A stretch of DNA of 48,490 nt from Elusimicrobiota bacterium (GCA_016204975.1 JACQJP010000041.1:1-48490), one strand, 5' to 3'; counted from the stretch's first letter, positions 8,003 to 17,352 are shown. Numbers and translations are program-made. Notes: generated from the sequence alone by a model not told the origin.

Positions 8003-9802
8003 TTACCGCCATCCCAAAGCCAGAAGCGCCTGATTCAACGCTGCTGAAACCGCCACCGCATACATCAAAACCGTCCCGCTGATGGCCAGGGCCGCCCCCA
8101 TCCCGCGCTCCCTGACGACCATCAGCCACTGGGCCACGCAGGGCATAAAGAGCGTGATGGCAACCAGGGCCACCGCAGACTGCCGCAGGCTCAAAAGCCC
8201 CTGGCGCTGCATCTGGTAGAGTCCCGCCGCGCCGTAGTCCCTCCGGAAAAAACCGACCAGGAAGGCCCCCGCCGCCTCTTCCGGAAGCCCCAAGGTACCG
8301 GAGACGAAGGGAGAAGCCAGACGCTCGACATCTTTCAAAAGACCGAAGGCGTCCAAAAGAAAGAGAGCCGCCGTCGCATAGACGAAAAGCGGCAGGACCT
8401 CCCGAAGATACCACTTGAGTCTCGCCCCGACCTTCCTGAAAAGATTGCTCCATTGAGGAAACCTCATGGGGGGAATTTCCAGGATGAAGTGGGCGGCGGC
8501 CCCCGGCAAAATCCGCGAAGCCAAGGCGCCCGTGCCGAGCAGGCTCCCCACCATGACGAGAAGCCACACCAGCAAGACGGAGCCCGAGGCGCCGGCCGTC
8601 ATCCCCAGGATGACTCCCAACTGGGCTGAGCAGGGAACGGCCAGAGCCAGAAGAAATGTGGCCAGTATCTTCTCCCGGCGGGTGTCCAAAATCCTGGTCG
8701 TCAAAACGGCCATCGTCCCGCAGCCCAGCCCCAGGATCATGGGAAAAACCGCCTTGCCGTTTAGGCCCACCATCTTGAAAAAACGGTTGAGCAAAACCGA
8801 CAAGCGGGGGAGGTACCCGGAATCCTCCAAAATTCCCAGGGCCAGAAAGAAGGTGGTCACGATCGGCAAAATGATGGCGAAGGCGTAGGTCAAAGCCATG
8901 GTGAAGACGCCGTACTGTCCGACGAAAAAATCGCGAACGAAAACCCACGGAAAAATCGCCTCCATCGCCCGGGCCAAAGGGGGATTAACCCAGGAGCCGA
9001 AGACGGTTTTCTCCAAAAAATTAACGGCTGTCTGCGCGCCCAAAACCCCGACGAATTCATAGAGACCCCAAAGCACGGCCCCCGCCAGCAAATAACCGGG
9101 CCACGGCCTCAAGCACAGGCGCCCCAACGACTCCAAAAAGCGATCCGCCCCCGAGACGCCGGAAGAGCCCGGAGCCGTGAAGACCTCCGCCGCGATTGCG
9201 ACCGCCTCCTCCCGACGGGCCCGCAGAAAAACGGCGGAGGCCGCCCGGGGAAGCGAGGGAGGCCGCTCCGGCGGCCGGTTCCCACTGGATGAAGAAAGGG
9301 CGCAGGCTCTCTCCACAGCCGATCGGAGCTCGCCCAATCCCTCGCGGGTAATGGCCACGGTCTCCGCCACCGGAATTTTTAGGATTTCTGAAAGCCTGCG
9401 GACGTCCACTCGGCACCCGCGGGAGAGGGCCTCGTCTTTCATATTCAGGCACAAGACCAACGGGATCCGCAGCCCCAAAAGCTCCAGGGTCAGAACCAAG
9501 GCGCGCGGTAAATCCTTCATATCCGCCACCTGAACCACGGCGTCGGGTCCGGCGAGCAGCAGGGACCGCGTCACCCTTTCCTCGTCGCTGTGCGCCGCCA
9601 GGGAATAGATGCCCGGGCTGTCCACGAACTCGGCAGCTCCGCCCCCGATCTCCCCCACCCCCCGCGAGACGTCCACGGTGGTGCCCGGATAATTCGAAAC
9701 GGCGACGTATTTTCCGGTCAGAGCGTTGAAGAGGACGGACTTGCCGACATTGGGCTGTCCGGCCAAGACGACGCGCCGGGTCTCACTCTCCCATGTAGAC
9801 AT
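8003..9802 (-). CDS. feoB: Ferrous iron transporter FeoB
   Basis: This protein of about 599 residues has an N-terminal G domain and a polytopic membrane part. G1 is GQPNVGKS (near residue 15), G3 is DSPGIYS and G4 is NMKD. The membrane core contains VFPMILGLGCGTMAV and the AVPCSAQLGVILG segment typical of FeoB gate domains. It imports Fe(II) across the inner membrane. I chose ATG 9802, preceded by AGAAGG; an in-frame ATG at 9832 would add ten residues. Its start lies inside the end of the upstream cytochrome gene. The protein is shorter than the common 700-770 residues, mostly through a shorter helical linker after the G domain. Its FeoA partner is the domain fused to the downstream regulator. 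Confidence 0.93.
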   Translation of the reverse strand: MSTWESETRRVVLAGQPNVGKSVLFNALTGKYVAVSNYPGTTVDVSRGVGEIGGGAAEFVDSPGIYSLAAHSDEERVTRSLLLAGPDAVVQVADMKDLPRALVLTLELLGLRIPLVLCLNMKDEALSRGCRVDVRRLSEILKIPVAETVAITREGLGELRSAVERACALSSSSGNRPPERPPSLPRAASAVFLRARREEAVAIAAEVFTAPGSSGVSGADRFLESLGRLCLRPWPGYLLAGAVLWGLYEFVGVLGAQTAVNFLEKTVFGSWVNPPLARAMEAIFPWVFVRDFFVGQYGVFTMALTYAFAIILPIVTTFFLALGILEDSGYLPRLSVLLNRFFKMVGLNGKAVFPMILGLGCGTMAVLTTRILDTRREKILATFLLALAVPCSAQLGVILGMTAGASGSVLLVWLLVMVGSLLGTGALASRILPGAAAHFILEIPPMRFPQWSNLFRKVGARLKWYLREVLPLFVYATAALFLLDAFGLLKDVERLASPFVSGTLGLPEEAAGAFLVGFFRRDYGAAGLYQMQRQGLLSLRQSAVALVAITLFMPCVAQWLMVVRERGMGAALAISGTVLMYAVAVSAALNQALLALGWR

Positions 9803-10304
9803 AAGGTCGCGCCTTCTCCCGATCGCGGACATTCACAATCCTAGCCCTTTCCTGCCGCACTTCCCGAAACAAATTCTCCAGACGCTTTTGAAGCTCAGCG
9901 AATTCCTTTCGGCGTTGGACCTTCCGCACCCGGGCGTCATAGCTCAGAAAATCGATGATCGCCCGGCCCTCCTCCCAACTGAACTGATAGTCCTTTCCCC
10001 GGCTCCGGGCCCGGACATGCATCCGGTCCACGTATCTCTTCCAATCCTCCCTCCGGATGTGGGGGGCATTGATCGGACGGGCCAAGGTGTGGCATTGAGA
10101 GCACCGGGTGGAAAAAAACTTGTAGCCCCGGCGTCCTTCCCCGGGGTAGGAGGAAACGTCAATGGAATCGGGTCCCAAATCATAGGCGAACTGAGATCTC
10201 AGTTGCTGTTCCGTGAACCGTGAGGACGCGCCTTCCTTCCCGACACCTTTCCGACAAGCTCCCAACACCACCAGAGAAATAACAGCCCACGCAAGCACAT
10301 TCAT
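9783..10304 (-). CDS. Monohaem c-type cytochrome lipoprotein, paralogue of the gene at 17902-18393
   Basis: This 173-residue exported protein has a lipobox-like signal (LVVLGAC) and one haem-binding motif, CSQCH, followed by TLARPINAP. The haem region IDVSSYP...CSQCHTLARPIN closely matches IDVSGYP...CSKCHTLARAIN in the cytochrome at 17902-18393, so the two are paralogues. The C-terminal third is very rich in Arg, Glu and Lys and is probably a helical or coiled segment. It is the last cytochrome of the NrfD module, 18 bases downstream of the second NrfD gene. I infer that it exchanges electrons with the membrane complex on the periplasmic side. A strong purine-rich ribosome site (GGGGGAAAGG) precedes ATG 10304. 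Confidence 0.85.
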   Translation of the reverse strand: MNVLAWAVISLVVLGACRKGVGKEGASSRFTEQQLRSQFAYDLGPDSIDVSSYPGEGRRGYKFFSTRCSQCHTLARPINAPHIRREDWKRYVDRMHVRARSRGKDYQFSWEEGRAIIDFLSYDARVRKVQRRKEFAELQKRLENLFREVRQERARIVNVRDREKARPYVYMGE

Positions 10305-10322
10305 GACCTTTCCCCCTTTTTT

Positions 10323-11639
10323 CTATCCAGCTGGAAGGTTAGTCTTCCCAGCGGCTGACTCTTCGTTGATCTCCCAAACCGTCAGAATGGGAAACACCCG
10401 GGTAAATACCAAAAAGAGCAGACAGAAACCGGAAAACCAGGCCGCCGTGATGGAGCATTCCACCCAGCTCGGAGTGTAGCGGCCGATTTCCCAGGAGAGG
10501 TAGGGCCTTGCGCCGCTGGGAACGATGATCGAGTACCTCTCCAGCCACATCCCGATGTTGATGACGATGCCAAGCCAGACCAGATTGGCAATGGTCCTAA
10601 GTCTCCGGATGGCCAGCACAGGGAGTGGAATGATGAAGCAGCAGGTGAACATGGTCCAGAAAAGCCAGGCATATTCCCCGAAGAACTTGGCGTTAAACAC
10701 CGCCATGTGGGCCGTCTCCCTCCCGTAGAAGACGGTGAGGAACTCCACGCAAGTGAAGTAGAACCAGAAGCAACAGAGGGCCAGGAGAAACTTGCCTATC
10801 CTGTTGAAGTGGTCCTCCGTAAGATAAGTCTCCAGGTGGAAGAGCTTCCGGATAGCGATCATCGCCACGATCACGGTGGCGACTCCCGAATAGATGGCCC
10901 CGACGACGAAGTAGGGGCCGATCACCGCGGTATGCCAGCCGGGCTTGGTGGTCAGTCCGAACACGAAGGAGACGTTGGTATGAACTGAAATCACCAGGGC
11001 GAAAAGAAACACGGACATCCCACCCATGATTTTGTGAAGCGTTTTCCACTGGACTTTGGTCCCCGTCCATCCCAAGGCAAGCATTTCATACAACCATCTT
11101 CGGACCGGCCCCACTGCGCTGGAGAGCCTGTCCCGGCACAGGGCGATGTCCGGAATAAGCGCCAGATAGAAGTAAAGGCAGGAGGTGGCCAGATAAGTGG
11201 TGATGCATAAAACGTCCCAAAGAATAGGGGAGGTGAAGTGGGGATAAAGGATGACGTTGAGCAGCCTGTCGGGACGTCCCAGATCCACGATCACGGAACT
11301 GGCGCCGAAGGGAAGCGAGAATACCGTGATGGCCTCAGCCGCCCGGGTAAAGGGCCTCCTCCACTCGGTTTCCGCGATCCGCAGAATGGAGGATATCAGG
11401 GTCCCCGCGTGGGAGATGCCGATGAAGAAGACAAAATTGACCAGGTAGATTCCCCAAAAAACGGGGGCATTCAGACCGGTCACCCTGAGCCCGTTTTTGA
11501 TCTGCCAACCCCAAGCCAGAAGCCCCCAGAAAAACACCCCGCCTAAGAGGGAGACGGCGATCCAGAAGCCTCTCCCCGGTTTTGCGATCAAAGGGGCGAG
11601 GACCTTGGATTCGACGTCGACGGCGCTCGGTTTGGACAT
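10323..11639 (-). CDS. NrfD/PsrC-type quinone-interacting membrane subunit (second of two)
   Basis: This 438-residue polytopic protein belongs to the NrfD/PsrC family, with about ten hydrophobic helices. Conserved-looking segments are FVFFIGISHAGTLISSILRI and DLGRPDRLLNVI. It directly abuts its paralogue at 11640-12974 (TAG then ATG), and the two align along their whole length. Two unequal NrfD subunits in one operon are characteristic of alternative complex III (ActC and ActF) and relatives, in which they oxidise quinol and may translocate protons. The ActC/ActF assignment of each copy cannot be made by eye. Confidence 0.9.
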   Translation of the reverse strand: MSKPSAVDVESKVLAPLIAKPGRGFWIAVSLLGGVFFWGLLAWGWQIKNGLRVTGLNAPVFWGIYLVNFVFFIGISHAGTLISSILRIAETEWRRPFTRAAEAITVFSLPFGASSVIVDLGRPDRLLNVILYPHFTSPILWDVLCITTYLATSCLYFYLALIPDIALCRDRLSSAVGPVRRWLYEMLALGWTGTKVQWKTLHKIMGGMSVFLFALVISVHTNVSFVFGLTTKPGWHTAVIGPYFVVGAIYSGVATVIVAMIAIRKLFHLETYLTEDHFNRIGKFLLALCCFWFYFTCVEFLTVFYGRETAHMAVFNAKFFGEYAWLFWTMFTCCFIIPLPVLAIRRLRTIANLVWLGIVINIGMWLERYSIIVPSGARPYLSWEIGRYTPSWVECSITAAWFSGFCLLFLVFTRVFPILTVWEINEESAAGKTNLPAG

Positions 11640-12974
11640 CTATCCCTCTTTTTCTTCAGCAGCAATTTCTTCAAAAACGGTCCCGCAGACATGGCAGGCG
11701 GGGGCCTTCATTTCCCATACAGTCAGTAAAGGAAATATACGGGTGAAGAGCATAAAGAGCAAGATGAATCCGGCAAACCAGCCGGCTGTGATCGTCCATT
11801 CCACCCAGGAAGGCGAATAGGGAGGCGTTCCCCAGGAAAGGTATGGGCTGGCCCCCGGAGGAACAATGATGGAATACCTTTCCAACCACATCCCTACATT
11901 CGCCGAGAGGCCCGCAAAGAGAAGTTTGAGAACCAGGGGACCCCGTCTGGTGATTAGCAAGGCGAAGGGAACGCAAAAGCACAGAACCAGCATGGCCCAA
12001 AAACTAAGCCGAAAAGGCCCTGTCAATTTAGCCCAAAAAATCGCCATCTCGGGAACGTGCCTGCCGTAAAAGGTGGTTAAATACTCCACGCAGGTGTAAT
12101 ACATCCAGAAACAGGCGAGGGCGAGGAAAAATTTTCGGAGCGCATTGAAATGATCCTCGGTAATCCAATGTTCCAAATGGAAAAAATATCGAACCGCGAC
12201 GACAATGGCGGAGAGCGCGCCCAACCCTTGGAGGGCGGCCCCGATCACAAAGTAGGGCCCGATGGCGGCGCTATGCCACCCCGGCTTGTTGGTCATCCCG
12301 AAAATAAATCCCACGTTGGTGTGGACCGAAATCACCAAAGCCAACAGCACCACGGATAAAACGGTCATGAGGGAATGGTGCAGTCTTTTCTCCTTCACGG
12401 TTCCTTTCCAACCCAAAGCGAGCCAACGGTAGATGGGCGTCATTCCAAGTCCGTGTCGGCTCAACCGGTCCCGGCACAACGCCATATCCGGGACCAACGC
12501 GATGTAAAAATAGAGACAGGACATGACCATGTAGGTTGAAATGCATAGGATGTCCCACAGGATGGGAGAGGTCAAATGCGGATAGAGCAGGACGTTAAAG
12601 AGGCGGTCGGGCCGCCCCAGATCAACGATCACGCATGTCGCCGCAAACGGCAAGCTCGTCACGGTGATCATTTCGGCGATGCGCGTGAAGGAACGCCTCC
12701 ACGGCGCGCGGGTGATGCGGAGAATCGCCGAGATGAGCGTTCCGGCATGGGAGATGCCGATAAAAAAGACGAAATTGATGATATAGATGCCCCAAAATTC
12801 CGGGACACCCAATCCCGTGACGCGCAGGCCGCTCTTTATTTGCCAGGACCAAGCCAATATCCCGCCCAAGAAGACGACGGAAAGGGCCAGGGCCGCCGTC
12901 CAGAAGCCCCGCCCTGGTTTTTCAGCCAGAGGGATAAGGACCTCCGCTTCGACGTCCGATGTCGTTTCAGACAT
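11640..12974 (-). CDS. NrfD/PsrC-type quinone-interacting membrane subunit (first of two)
   Basis: This 444-residue polytopic protein is paralogous to the next gene downstream. Both start with a short cytosolic tail ending in KPGRGFW and share WSWQIKSGLRVTGL-type and FFIGISHAGTLIS-type segments. It immediately follows the iron-sulfur subunit gene, with its ATG next to that gene's region and no spacer, the usual order for a quinol-oxidising complex. A C-terminal CHVCG near residue 432 is absent from the paralogue and might bind a metal, though this is only a pattern. I infer that it forms the membrane anchor and quinone site together with the second NrfD. Confidence 0.9.
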   Translation of the reverse strand: MSETTSDVEAEVLIPLAEKPGRGFWTAALALSVVFLGGILAWSWQIKSGLRVTGLGVPEFWGIYIINFVFFIGISHAGTLISAILRITRAPWRRSFTRIAEMITVTSLPFAATCVIVDLGRPDRLFNVLLYPHLTSPILWDILCISTYMVMSCLYFYIALVPDMALCRDRLSRHGLGMTPIYRWLALGWKGTVKEKRLHHSLMTVLSVVLLALVISVHTNVGFIFGMTNKPGWHSAAIGPYFVIGAALQGLGALSAIVVAVRYFFHLEHWITEDHFNALRKFFLALACFWMYYTCVEYLTTFYGRHVPEMAIFWAKLTGPFRLSFWAMLVLCFCVPFALLITRRGPLVLKLLFAGLSANVGMWLERYSIIVPPGASPYLSWGTPPYSPSWVEWTITAGWFAGFILLFMLFTRIFPLLTVWEMKAPACHVCGTVFEEIAAEEKEG

Positions 12975-13784
12975 CTATCCCTCCCGCAAATAGATGACTT
13001 TGGGTTTGGTGCCCAATTCCTCCAGCATCTTGAAAGACCTGTGGCTCAAGGCCAATCGGGAAACTTCGCTCTCGGGATCGTTCAGGTCTCCGAAGACGAT
13101 GGCCTGGGCGGGACAGGCGGCCTGGCAGGCGGTTACATAATCGCCTTCCTCAATCTTCCGGCCCTCCTCCCTGGCTTTATCCTTGGCTCTTTGCAGCCTC
13201 TGGTGGCAGAAGAGGCACTTTTCCACGACTCCTTTGTAGCGTACCGAGACATCCGGATTGAAAGGCGTCTGGGTCTCCTTGGGCCACTGAGGCTCCCCCC
13301 AGTTGAAGAACTTGCAGGTGTAGGGGCAGGCGTTGACGCAGTAGCGGCAGCCGATGCAACGGTCATAGACCTGCCCCACGATCCCCTCCGGGTTCATGAA
13401 CGTGGCCGAGGTCGGACAGACCCTGGTGCAGGGGGGATCTTCACACTGCTGGCAGGGCATGGGAACCAGGCTCTGACGAATATGGGAACCCTCCGCCTCC
13501 GTCCTGGGAAGGATCTTAAGCCAGCGGATGACCCTTCCCAGAGCCGCTTCTTCGGGCCCCCCCAGCATCTGGTTATTCTCCACCGAGCAGGCCACCACAC
13601 AGGCCTGGCATCCCGTGCAGCGGTCCAGGTCAATCACCATCCCCCAGCGATGTTTTCCCCGGGCCTGGACCTGCTCGTCTTCTCCCCGCGCCGCGAAAGC
13701 CCGGGAAGTAAATGCCCAAACCCCGCCTACCGCGGCCCCGAACCACTTCAAGAAGTCTCTTCGGTTTTGATCCTTAATCTCCAT
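12975..13784 (-). CDS. Tat-exported four-cluster iron-sulfur subunit
   Basis: The 269-residue protein has an N-terminal twin-arginine signal (RRDFLKWFG) and cysteine groups for four [4Fe-4S] clusters: CTGCQACVVAC, CQQCEDPPCTRVCP, CIGCRYCVNACP and the CLFCH...CQAACP pair. This is the HybA/DmsB/NrfC-type electron-transfer subunit that connects a molybdopterin-family protein to an NrfD membrane protein. In alternative complex III the same domain is part of ActB. The gene overlaps the end of the molybdopterin gene by 11 bases and abuts the first NrfD gene, so the trio is co-translated. Confidence 0.93.
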   Translation of the reverse strand: MEIKDQNRRDFLKWFGAAVGGVWAFTSRAFAARGEDEQVQARGKHRWGMVIDLDRCTGCQACVVACSVENNQMLGGPEEAALGRVIRWLKILPRTEAEGSHIRQSLVPMPCQQCEDPPCTRVCPTSATFMNPEGIVGQVYDRCIGCRYCVNACPYTCKFFNWGEPQWPKETQTPFNPDVSVRYKGVVEKCLFCHQRLQRAKDKAREEGRKIEEGDYVTACQAACPAQAIVFGDLNDPESEVSRLALSHRSFKMLEELGTKPKVIYLREG

Positions 13785-15915
13785 AAATCTTCACGCGAAC
13801 GGCCTGCCAGATCGGCTGGCCCGACTTGTCCGTCCGCCCAGCCAGGAGATCCGCAGGGTTCGCTCCGATCCCTTCAGAGTAGCGCCCCATGGCCGTATGC
13901 CCCAGGCCGAAGGGGAGGGACACGGTGTCTTCCCTGATGCCCTGGTAATGCCTCGCCCTCGCACGGATCTTTCCATAAGGGGATTCCACCCAGACCATTT
14001 GTCCATCCCTGATTCCCAATTTCTCCGCCGCGGCCGGATGCATCTCCACCCAGGTTTCCCACTGTTCTCCCAAGTGGGCCCCGGCAAGGCTGTGGAGGTA
14101 GGGGAGGTGGGCTCCTTCCCCGAAGGAAAAAGCCAGGGGAACGTGAATATAGAGATGGAAAGGATGGGAGGCGTCCGGGAGGTCGCGCCCTTTCGGTTTT
14201 AATTCGCCCGTCGGCAGAGCCAGCTTCCCTGTTTGCGTCTTGAGCGTGGATTTAACGCCTGAGCTCTCCCCCACGTATTCCCACCATCCCCCCTTCTTCA
14301 TGATCTCCTCAGCCCTGACTTTCTGGACCGCTTTCTCCAAAGACTCCACGAAACTCTCCCACGGAAGAGCCGAGGCAATCCTCCCCCCCAAAGACTTGGC
14401 CAGCCCCAAGATAAAGTCGCCATGGTCCCCTGTATCGTAGAGGGGGCTGACCACAGGAGGAGCAAAGCTGATGATGCCCTGTCCTTGGAGGGTCGGGGAA
14501 AAGCCGTATTGCCAGGCTTCCAGGGAATGGTGGGGCGGGAGGATGATATCCGCAATTTGAGAGGACTCGTCTATGAAGGGAGAAAAGCTAACGATGAACC
14601 CAATCCTCTCCAGGGCTTTTCTCCATTGGGCGCCTTGGGGACTCAAAAAAACCGGATTGACCCGCTCCATCCAGAGGAGCTCGATAGGACTTTGAGAGGA
14701 AGCGAGGATGCGCTCGGGGATTTCATGAAGAGATGCTATGGGAGCCGTCCTGGGTTTGGGAATAGCGGCAGAGGGCAGGGTCAATTGGTATCTTTCTGCC
14801 TCGCTGGAGAGAACTCCCCGCCTGACGCCTATGGATCCTACCAGGGCATTGAGGCTGTGTACCGCGATTTGGGTGAAAAGACTGCTTCGCTGAGTGATTC
14901 CAATGGCAGGTTTAATGGAGGTCATTTGCCTCGCAATTTCTACGATTTGTTTGGTCTTGACGCCTGAAATTTCGGATACTTTCTCAGGGGAATACTCCCG
15001 AAGAATCATCTTCCTGTATTCCTCGAATCCGGACGTCCATCGGCCCGCAAAGTTTTTGTCGTAAAGATTATCATCCATCAAAACATAGGCTACTCCCAAG
15101 GCCAGGAAGCCTTCCGTGTCCGGGCGGATGGAAATCCATTCATCCGCCTTGGCGGCCGTAGTGGAAAGTCTGGGTTCAATCTGGACGATCCGCACCCTCC
15201 TTTCCGGCCTTGCCCGGCGCAGTTCGCTGAAAGCCCTTTGAGCCTCCACGGGCGAAGGAAAGCTTTGAAGCCAATCCCATCCAAAGGACACGATGAGGCT
15301 TGCGTTCTGTAGGTCGTAGAATAACCCCTCCGAAGAGCCGTGCATCAGCCGGAAGGCGTCCAGGGGTCCCTCCGCCAAAGACCAGTTCCACTCCCAAAAA
15401 TTAGGAGTCCCGAACACCTGGGCGAAGCGCTTTTGGATCTTGTGACGGATATCTCTTATGGGAGCCGCCAGTATAGCCAGGGCTTCCGGTCTGTTGCGCT
15501 TTAAGAGATGAGAAAGTTTATCGAGGAGAATCTGATGGGCTTGGTCCCAAGATATTTTCTCCCACTGAGCGGACCCCTTGGTTCCCCTTTGCCTAATCGG
15601 CGAGCGCAGCCGGTCGGGGTGGTAGAGATCCTGGAGAATGGCCCCGCCCTTGGGACAGTGCGCTCCCTGACTCAAAGGATGGCCCGGCATTCCGGAAACT
15701 CCCACCGGCTTTCCGTTGACCACCCGGATCTGAAGCATGCACAGGGCCGGACAAAGCTTGCAGAGGGCCGGCCTATGGGCTTCGGAGTCCAGTCTGGGCA
15801 GAGGTTTTTCTTGGGGAGACAGCACCTTCGCCTTGATGGCTTTCGGTAGAGTGAAGCCCGCGACCAGAAAGCCGGCCCACTTGAGTAAATTTCTCCGTGA
15901 GATTTCTAGGTCCAT
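13774..15915 (-). CDS. Tat-exported molybdopterin-oxidoreductase-family large subunit
   Basis: This 713-residue protein has a twin-arginine signal (SRRNLLKWAGF) and an N-terminal [4Fe-4S] motif with Cys 52, 55, 59 and 87 (CKLCPALC ... HCPKG). It keeps MopB-fold landmarks such as ADIILPPHHSLE and a C-terminal domain with VWVESPYGKIRARA. In the region where catalytic relatives put the Cys or Sec metal ligand (after FGTPN), the sequence is FWEWNWSLAEG and contains no cysteine. It could use Ser, or lack molybdenum as in the ActB1 part of alternative complex III. With the ferredoxin and two NrfD genes downstream it forms the core of a membrane redox complex. Confidence 0.88.
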   Translation of the reverse strand: MDLEISRRNLLKWAGFLVAGFTLPKAIKAKVLSPQEKPLPRLDSEAHRPALCKLCPALCMLQIRVVNGKPVGVSGMPGHPLSQGAHCPKGGAILQDLYHPDRLRSPIRQRGTKGSAQWEKISWDQAHQILLDKLSHLLKRNRPEALAILAAPIRDIRHKIQKRFAQVFGTPNFWEWNWSLAEGPLDAFRLMHGSSEGLFYDLQNASLIVSFGWDWLQSFPSPVEAQRAFSELRRARPERRVRIVQIEPRLSTTAAKADEWISIRPDTEGFLALGVAYVLMDDNLYDKNFAGRWTSGFEEYRKMILREYSPEKVSEISGVKTKQIVEIARQMTSIKPAIGITQRSSLFTQIAVHSLNALVGSIGVRRGVLSSEAERYQLTLPSAAIPKPRTAPIASLHEIPERILASSQSPIELLWMERVNPVFLSPQGAQWRKALERIGFIVSFSPFIDESSQIADIILPPHHSLEAWQYGFSPTLQGQGIISFAPPVVSPLYDTGDHGDFILGLAKSLGGRIASALPWESFVESLEKAVQKVRAEEIMKKGGWWEYVGESSGVKSTLKTQTGKLALPTGELKPKGRDLPDASHPFHLYIHVPLAFSFGEGAHLPYLHSLAGAHLGEQWETWVEMHPAAAEKLGIRDGQMVWVESPYGKIRARARHYQGIREDTVSLPFGLGHTAMGRYSEGIGANPADLLAGRTDKSGQPIWQAVRVKIYGD

Positions 15916-15921
15916 ATTTTC

Positions 15922-16425
15922 CTATCGGTGGCACGCCATGCAGTCTGTTGTCACTCTCTCTTTTCTATGGCACTCCATGCACCTTTCCATCCGGAGAGGC
16001 ACAGGTTGTCTACCCAGGGGTCTCTCCATTTTTCCGACCTCGCCATGGCAAATTCTGCAGTCCAAGCCCCCTTTCTCCACGTGGCGCACATGGGAGAACC
16101 GAACATGTCGTGGAGCTTCGTAGATTTTCTTCCAGGGAATCGGCTTCATCTCCTGCATGTATTGCTCGAGGGCCTTCGGGGTTTTAGGGCTCGCCTTGCC
16201 GGGTTGGTGACACAGGGCGCAGGTGGAGATGTTGGGAACACTGGCCTTGGCGCTGTCTTTGGCTCCCACGTGACAAGCGTCACAGGCAATGCCAAACTCT
16301 ACATGCTTTTTGTGATTGAAAGGGACGGGCTGAGTGACCTCCCAGGTTTGGTAGATCCACAGCCCTGCTCCCATCAGCACAGCTCCTACAACCGCCCATC
16401 CCAGCCAGGCGTATATCCGTTCCAT
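15922..16425 (-). CDS. Membrane-anchored pentahaem c-type cytochrome
   Basis: This 167-residue protein has one N-terminal hydrophobic anchor (about residues 8-26) and five CxxCH motifs: CDACH, CALCH, CRICH, CMECH and CMACH. Histidine-rich stretches such as FNHKKHVEF and HVRFSHVRHVEKGG can supply distal ligands, as in class III/c7 cytochromes. A pentahaem cytochrome just ahead of a molybdopterin-family subunit, ferredoxin and two NrfD subunits corresponds to ActA of alternative complex III. It ends six bases before the molybdopterin gene. It probably takes electrons from the complex toward periplasmic carriers. Confidence 0.92.
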   Translation of the reverse strand: MERIYAWLGWAVVGAVLMGAGLWIYQTWEVTQPVPFNHKKHVEFGIACDACHVGAKDSAKASVPNISTCALCHQPGKASPKTPKALEQYMQEMKPIPWKKIYEAPRHVRFSHVRHVEKGGLDCRICHGEVGKMERPLGRQPVPLRMERCMECHRKERVTTDCMACHR

Positions 16426-16470
16426 AAGAGCTCAAGTCCTTCGACAGCTTTGCCTCGTCGGTCTCTCCGC

Positions 16471-17352
16471 TTACTTCTCCTCCTTTACGGGAATTCTTGG
16501 AGAAGAAAACTCCTTGGCCAGAGACGTCACTCCAGCCATGGCCCCGAGACCCATGGTCTCCACGGCGCTGGAGGGAACGATTACGACAGTGGAGTTCTGG
16601 CGCATCCCCTCCAGCAGGATATTCATCGCCCTTAAGTGCAGGGCCACGGGGTTTTCGACGTAGGCTTTGGCGGCTTCCTTGAATTTGCTGGCCACTTGAG
16701 ACTCCGATTCTCCCAGGATCAGGCGGGCCTGACGCTCTCTCTCCGCCTGGGCCTGCATGGACATCGCATTTTGAAGCGCCACGGGGATTTTCACGTCCCG
16801 AATTTCCACGGACAGGGCCTTGATGCCCCAGGCTTCGGTCCGCTCATCGATCATCTGGCAGAGCCTGGCGTCTATCTTCCTCCTTCCCACCAGCATCTCG
16901 GCAAGATCGGTCTCTCCGATCACGTCCCTGAGCGCCGTCTGAGACGACCAGGATGTCGCTTCCCGATAGTTCTCCACCTCCAGCGCCGCCTTCATCGGGT
17001 CTATCGTCCTCCAGAAAAGCACCGCGTCCACATCCACGGGCACGCTGTCTTTGGTGAGGGTTTGCTCCGCGGTGAATGGGGTGGTGATGACCCGCATGTC
17101 GATCCAGTACGGAACCGTGTCGAGGAATGGAAAGATCCCGAACAAACCCGGCCCCTTAAGGCCGTGGAACTTTCCCAGCCTGAGCACCACGGCCCTCTGC
17201 CACTGACGGGCCACTCTCAGGGCCAATACCATAAACAGCCCCAGCAGGACGCCGGCCAGCGCCATCAGAGGATTGGCCGACCGAAAACCGGTAGCCCCCC
17301 CAATGGCCGCTAGGGCCACAAACAGACTTAATGTCAACGGGTGAATACCCAT
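16471..17352 (-). CDS. SPFH/Band-7 (slipin-type) membrane protein
   Basis: This protein of about 293 residues has two hydrophobic helices at the N-terminus followed by a Band-7 domain (RAVVLRLGKFHGLKGPGLF, then FPFLDTVPYWIDMRV, then TKDSVPVDVDAVLFWRT) and a helical, Gln/Ala/Glu-rich region (MQAQAERERQARLILGESES). This is a typical slipin layout. Such proteins oligomerise and organise membrane microdomains or protect membrane complexes. AGGAGG is eight bases from ATG 17352 but only two from ATG 17358, so I chose 17352. It sits between cytochrome genes, so it may scaffold or stabilise the respiratory complex. No NfeD partner gene is visible nearby. Confidence 0.9.
   Translation of the reverse strand: MGIHPLTLSLFVALAAIGGATGFRSANPLMALAGVLLGLFMVLALRVARQWQRAVVLRLGKFHGLKGPGLFGIFPFLDTVPYWIDMRVITTPFTAEQTLTKDSVPVDVDAVLFWRTIDPMKAALEVENYREATSWSSQTALRDVIGETDLAEMLVGRRKIDARLCQMIDERTEAWGIKALSVEIRDVKIPVALQNAMSMQAQAERERQARLILGESESQVASKFKEAAKAYVENPVALHLRAMNILLEGMRQNSTVVIVPSSAVETMGLGAMAGVTSLAKEFSSPRIPVKEEK

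Noticed and set aside
7986-8948. Long N-terminal extension of the DtxR-FeoA frame
   Set aside because: These residues come from feoB read in another frame. ATG 7985 gives the expected family N-terminus.
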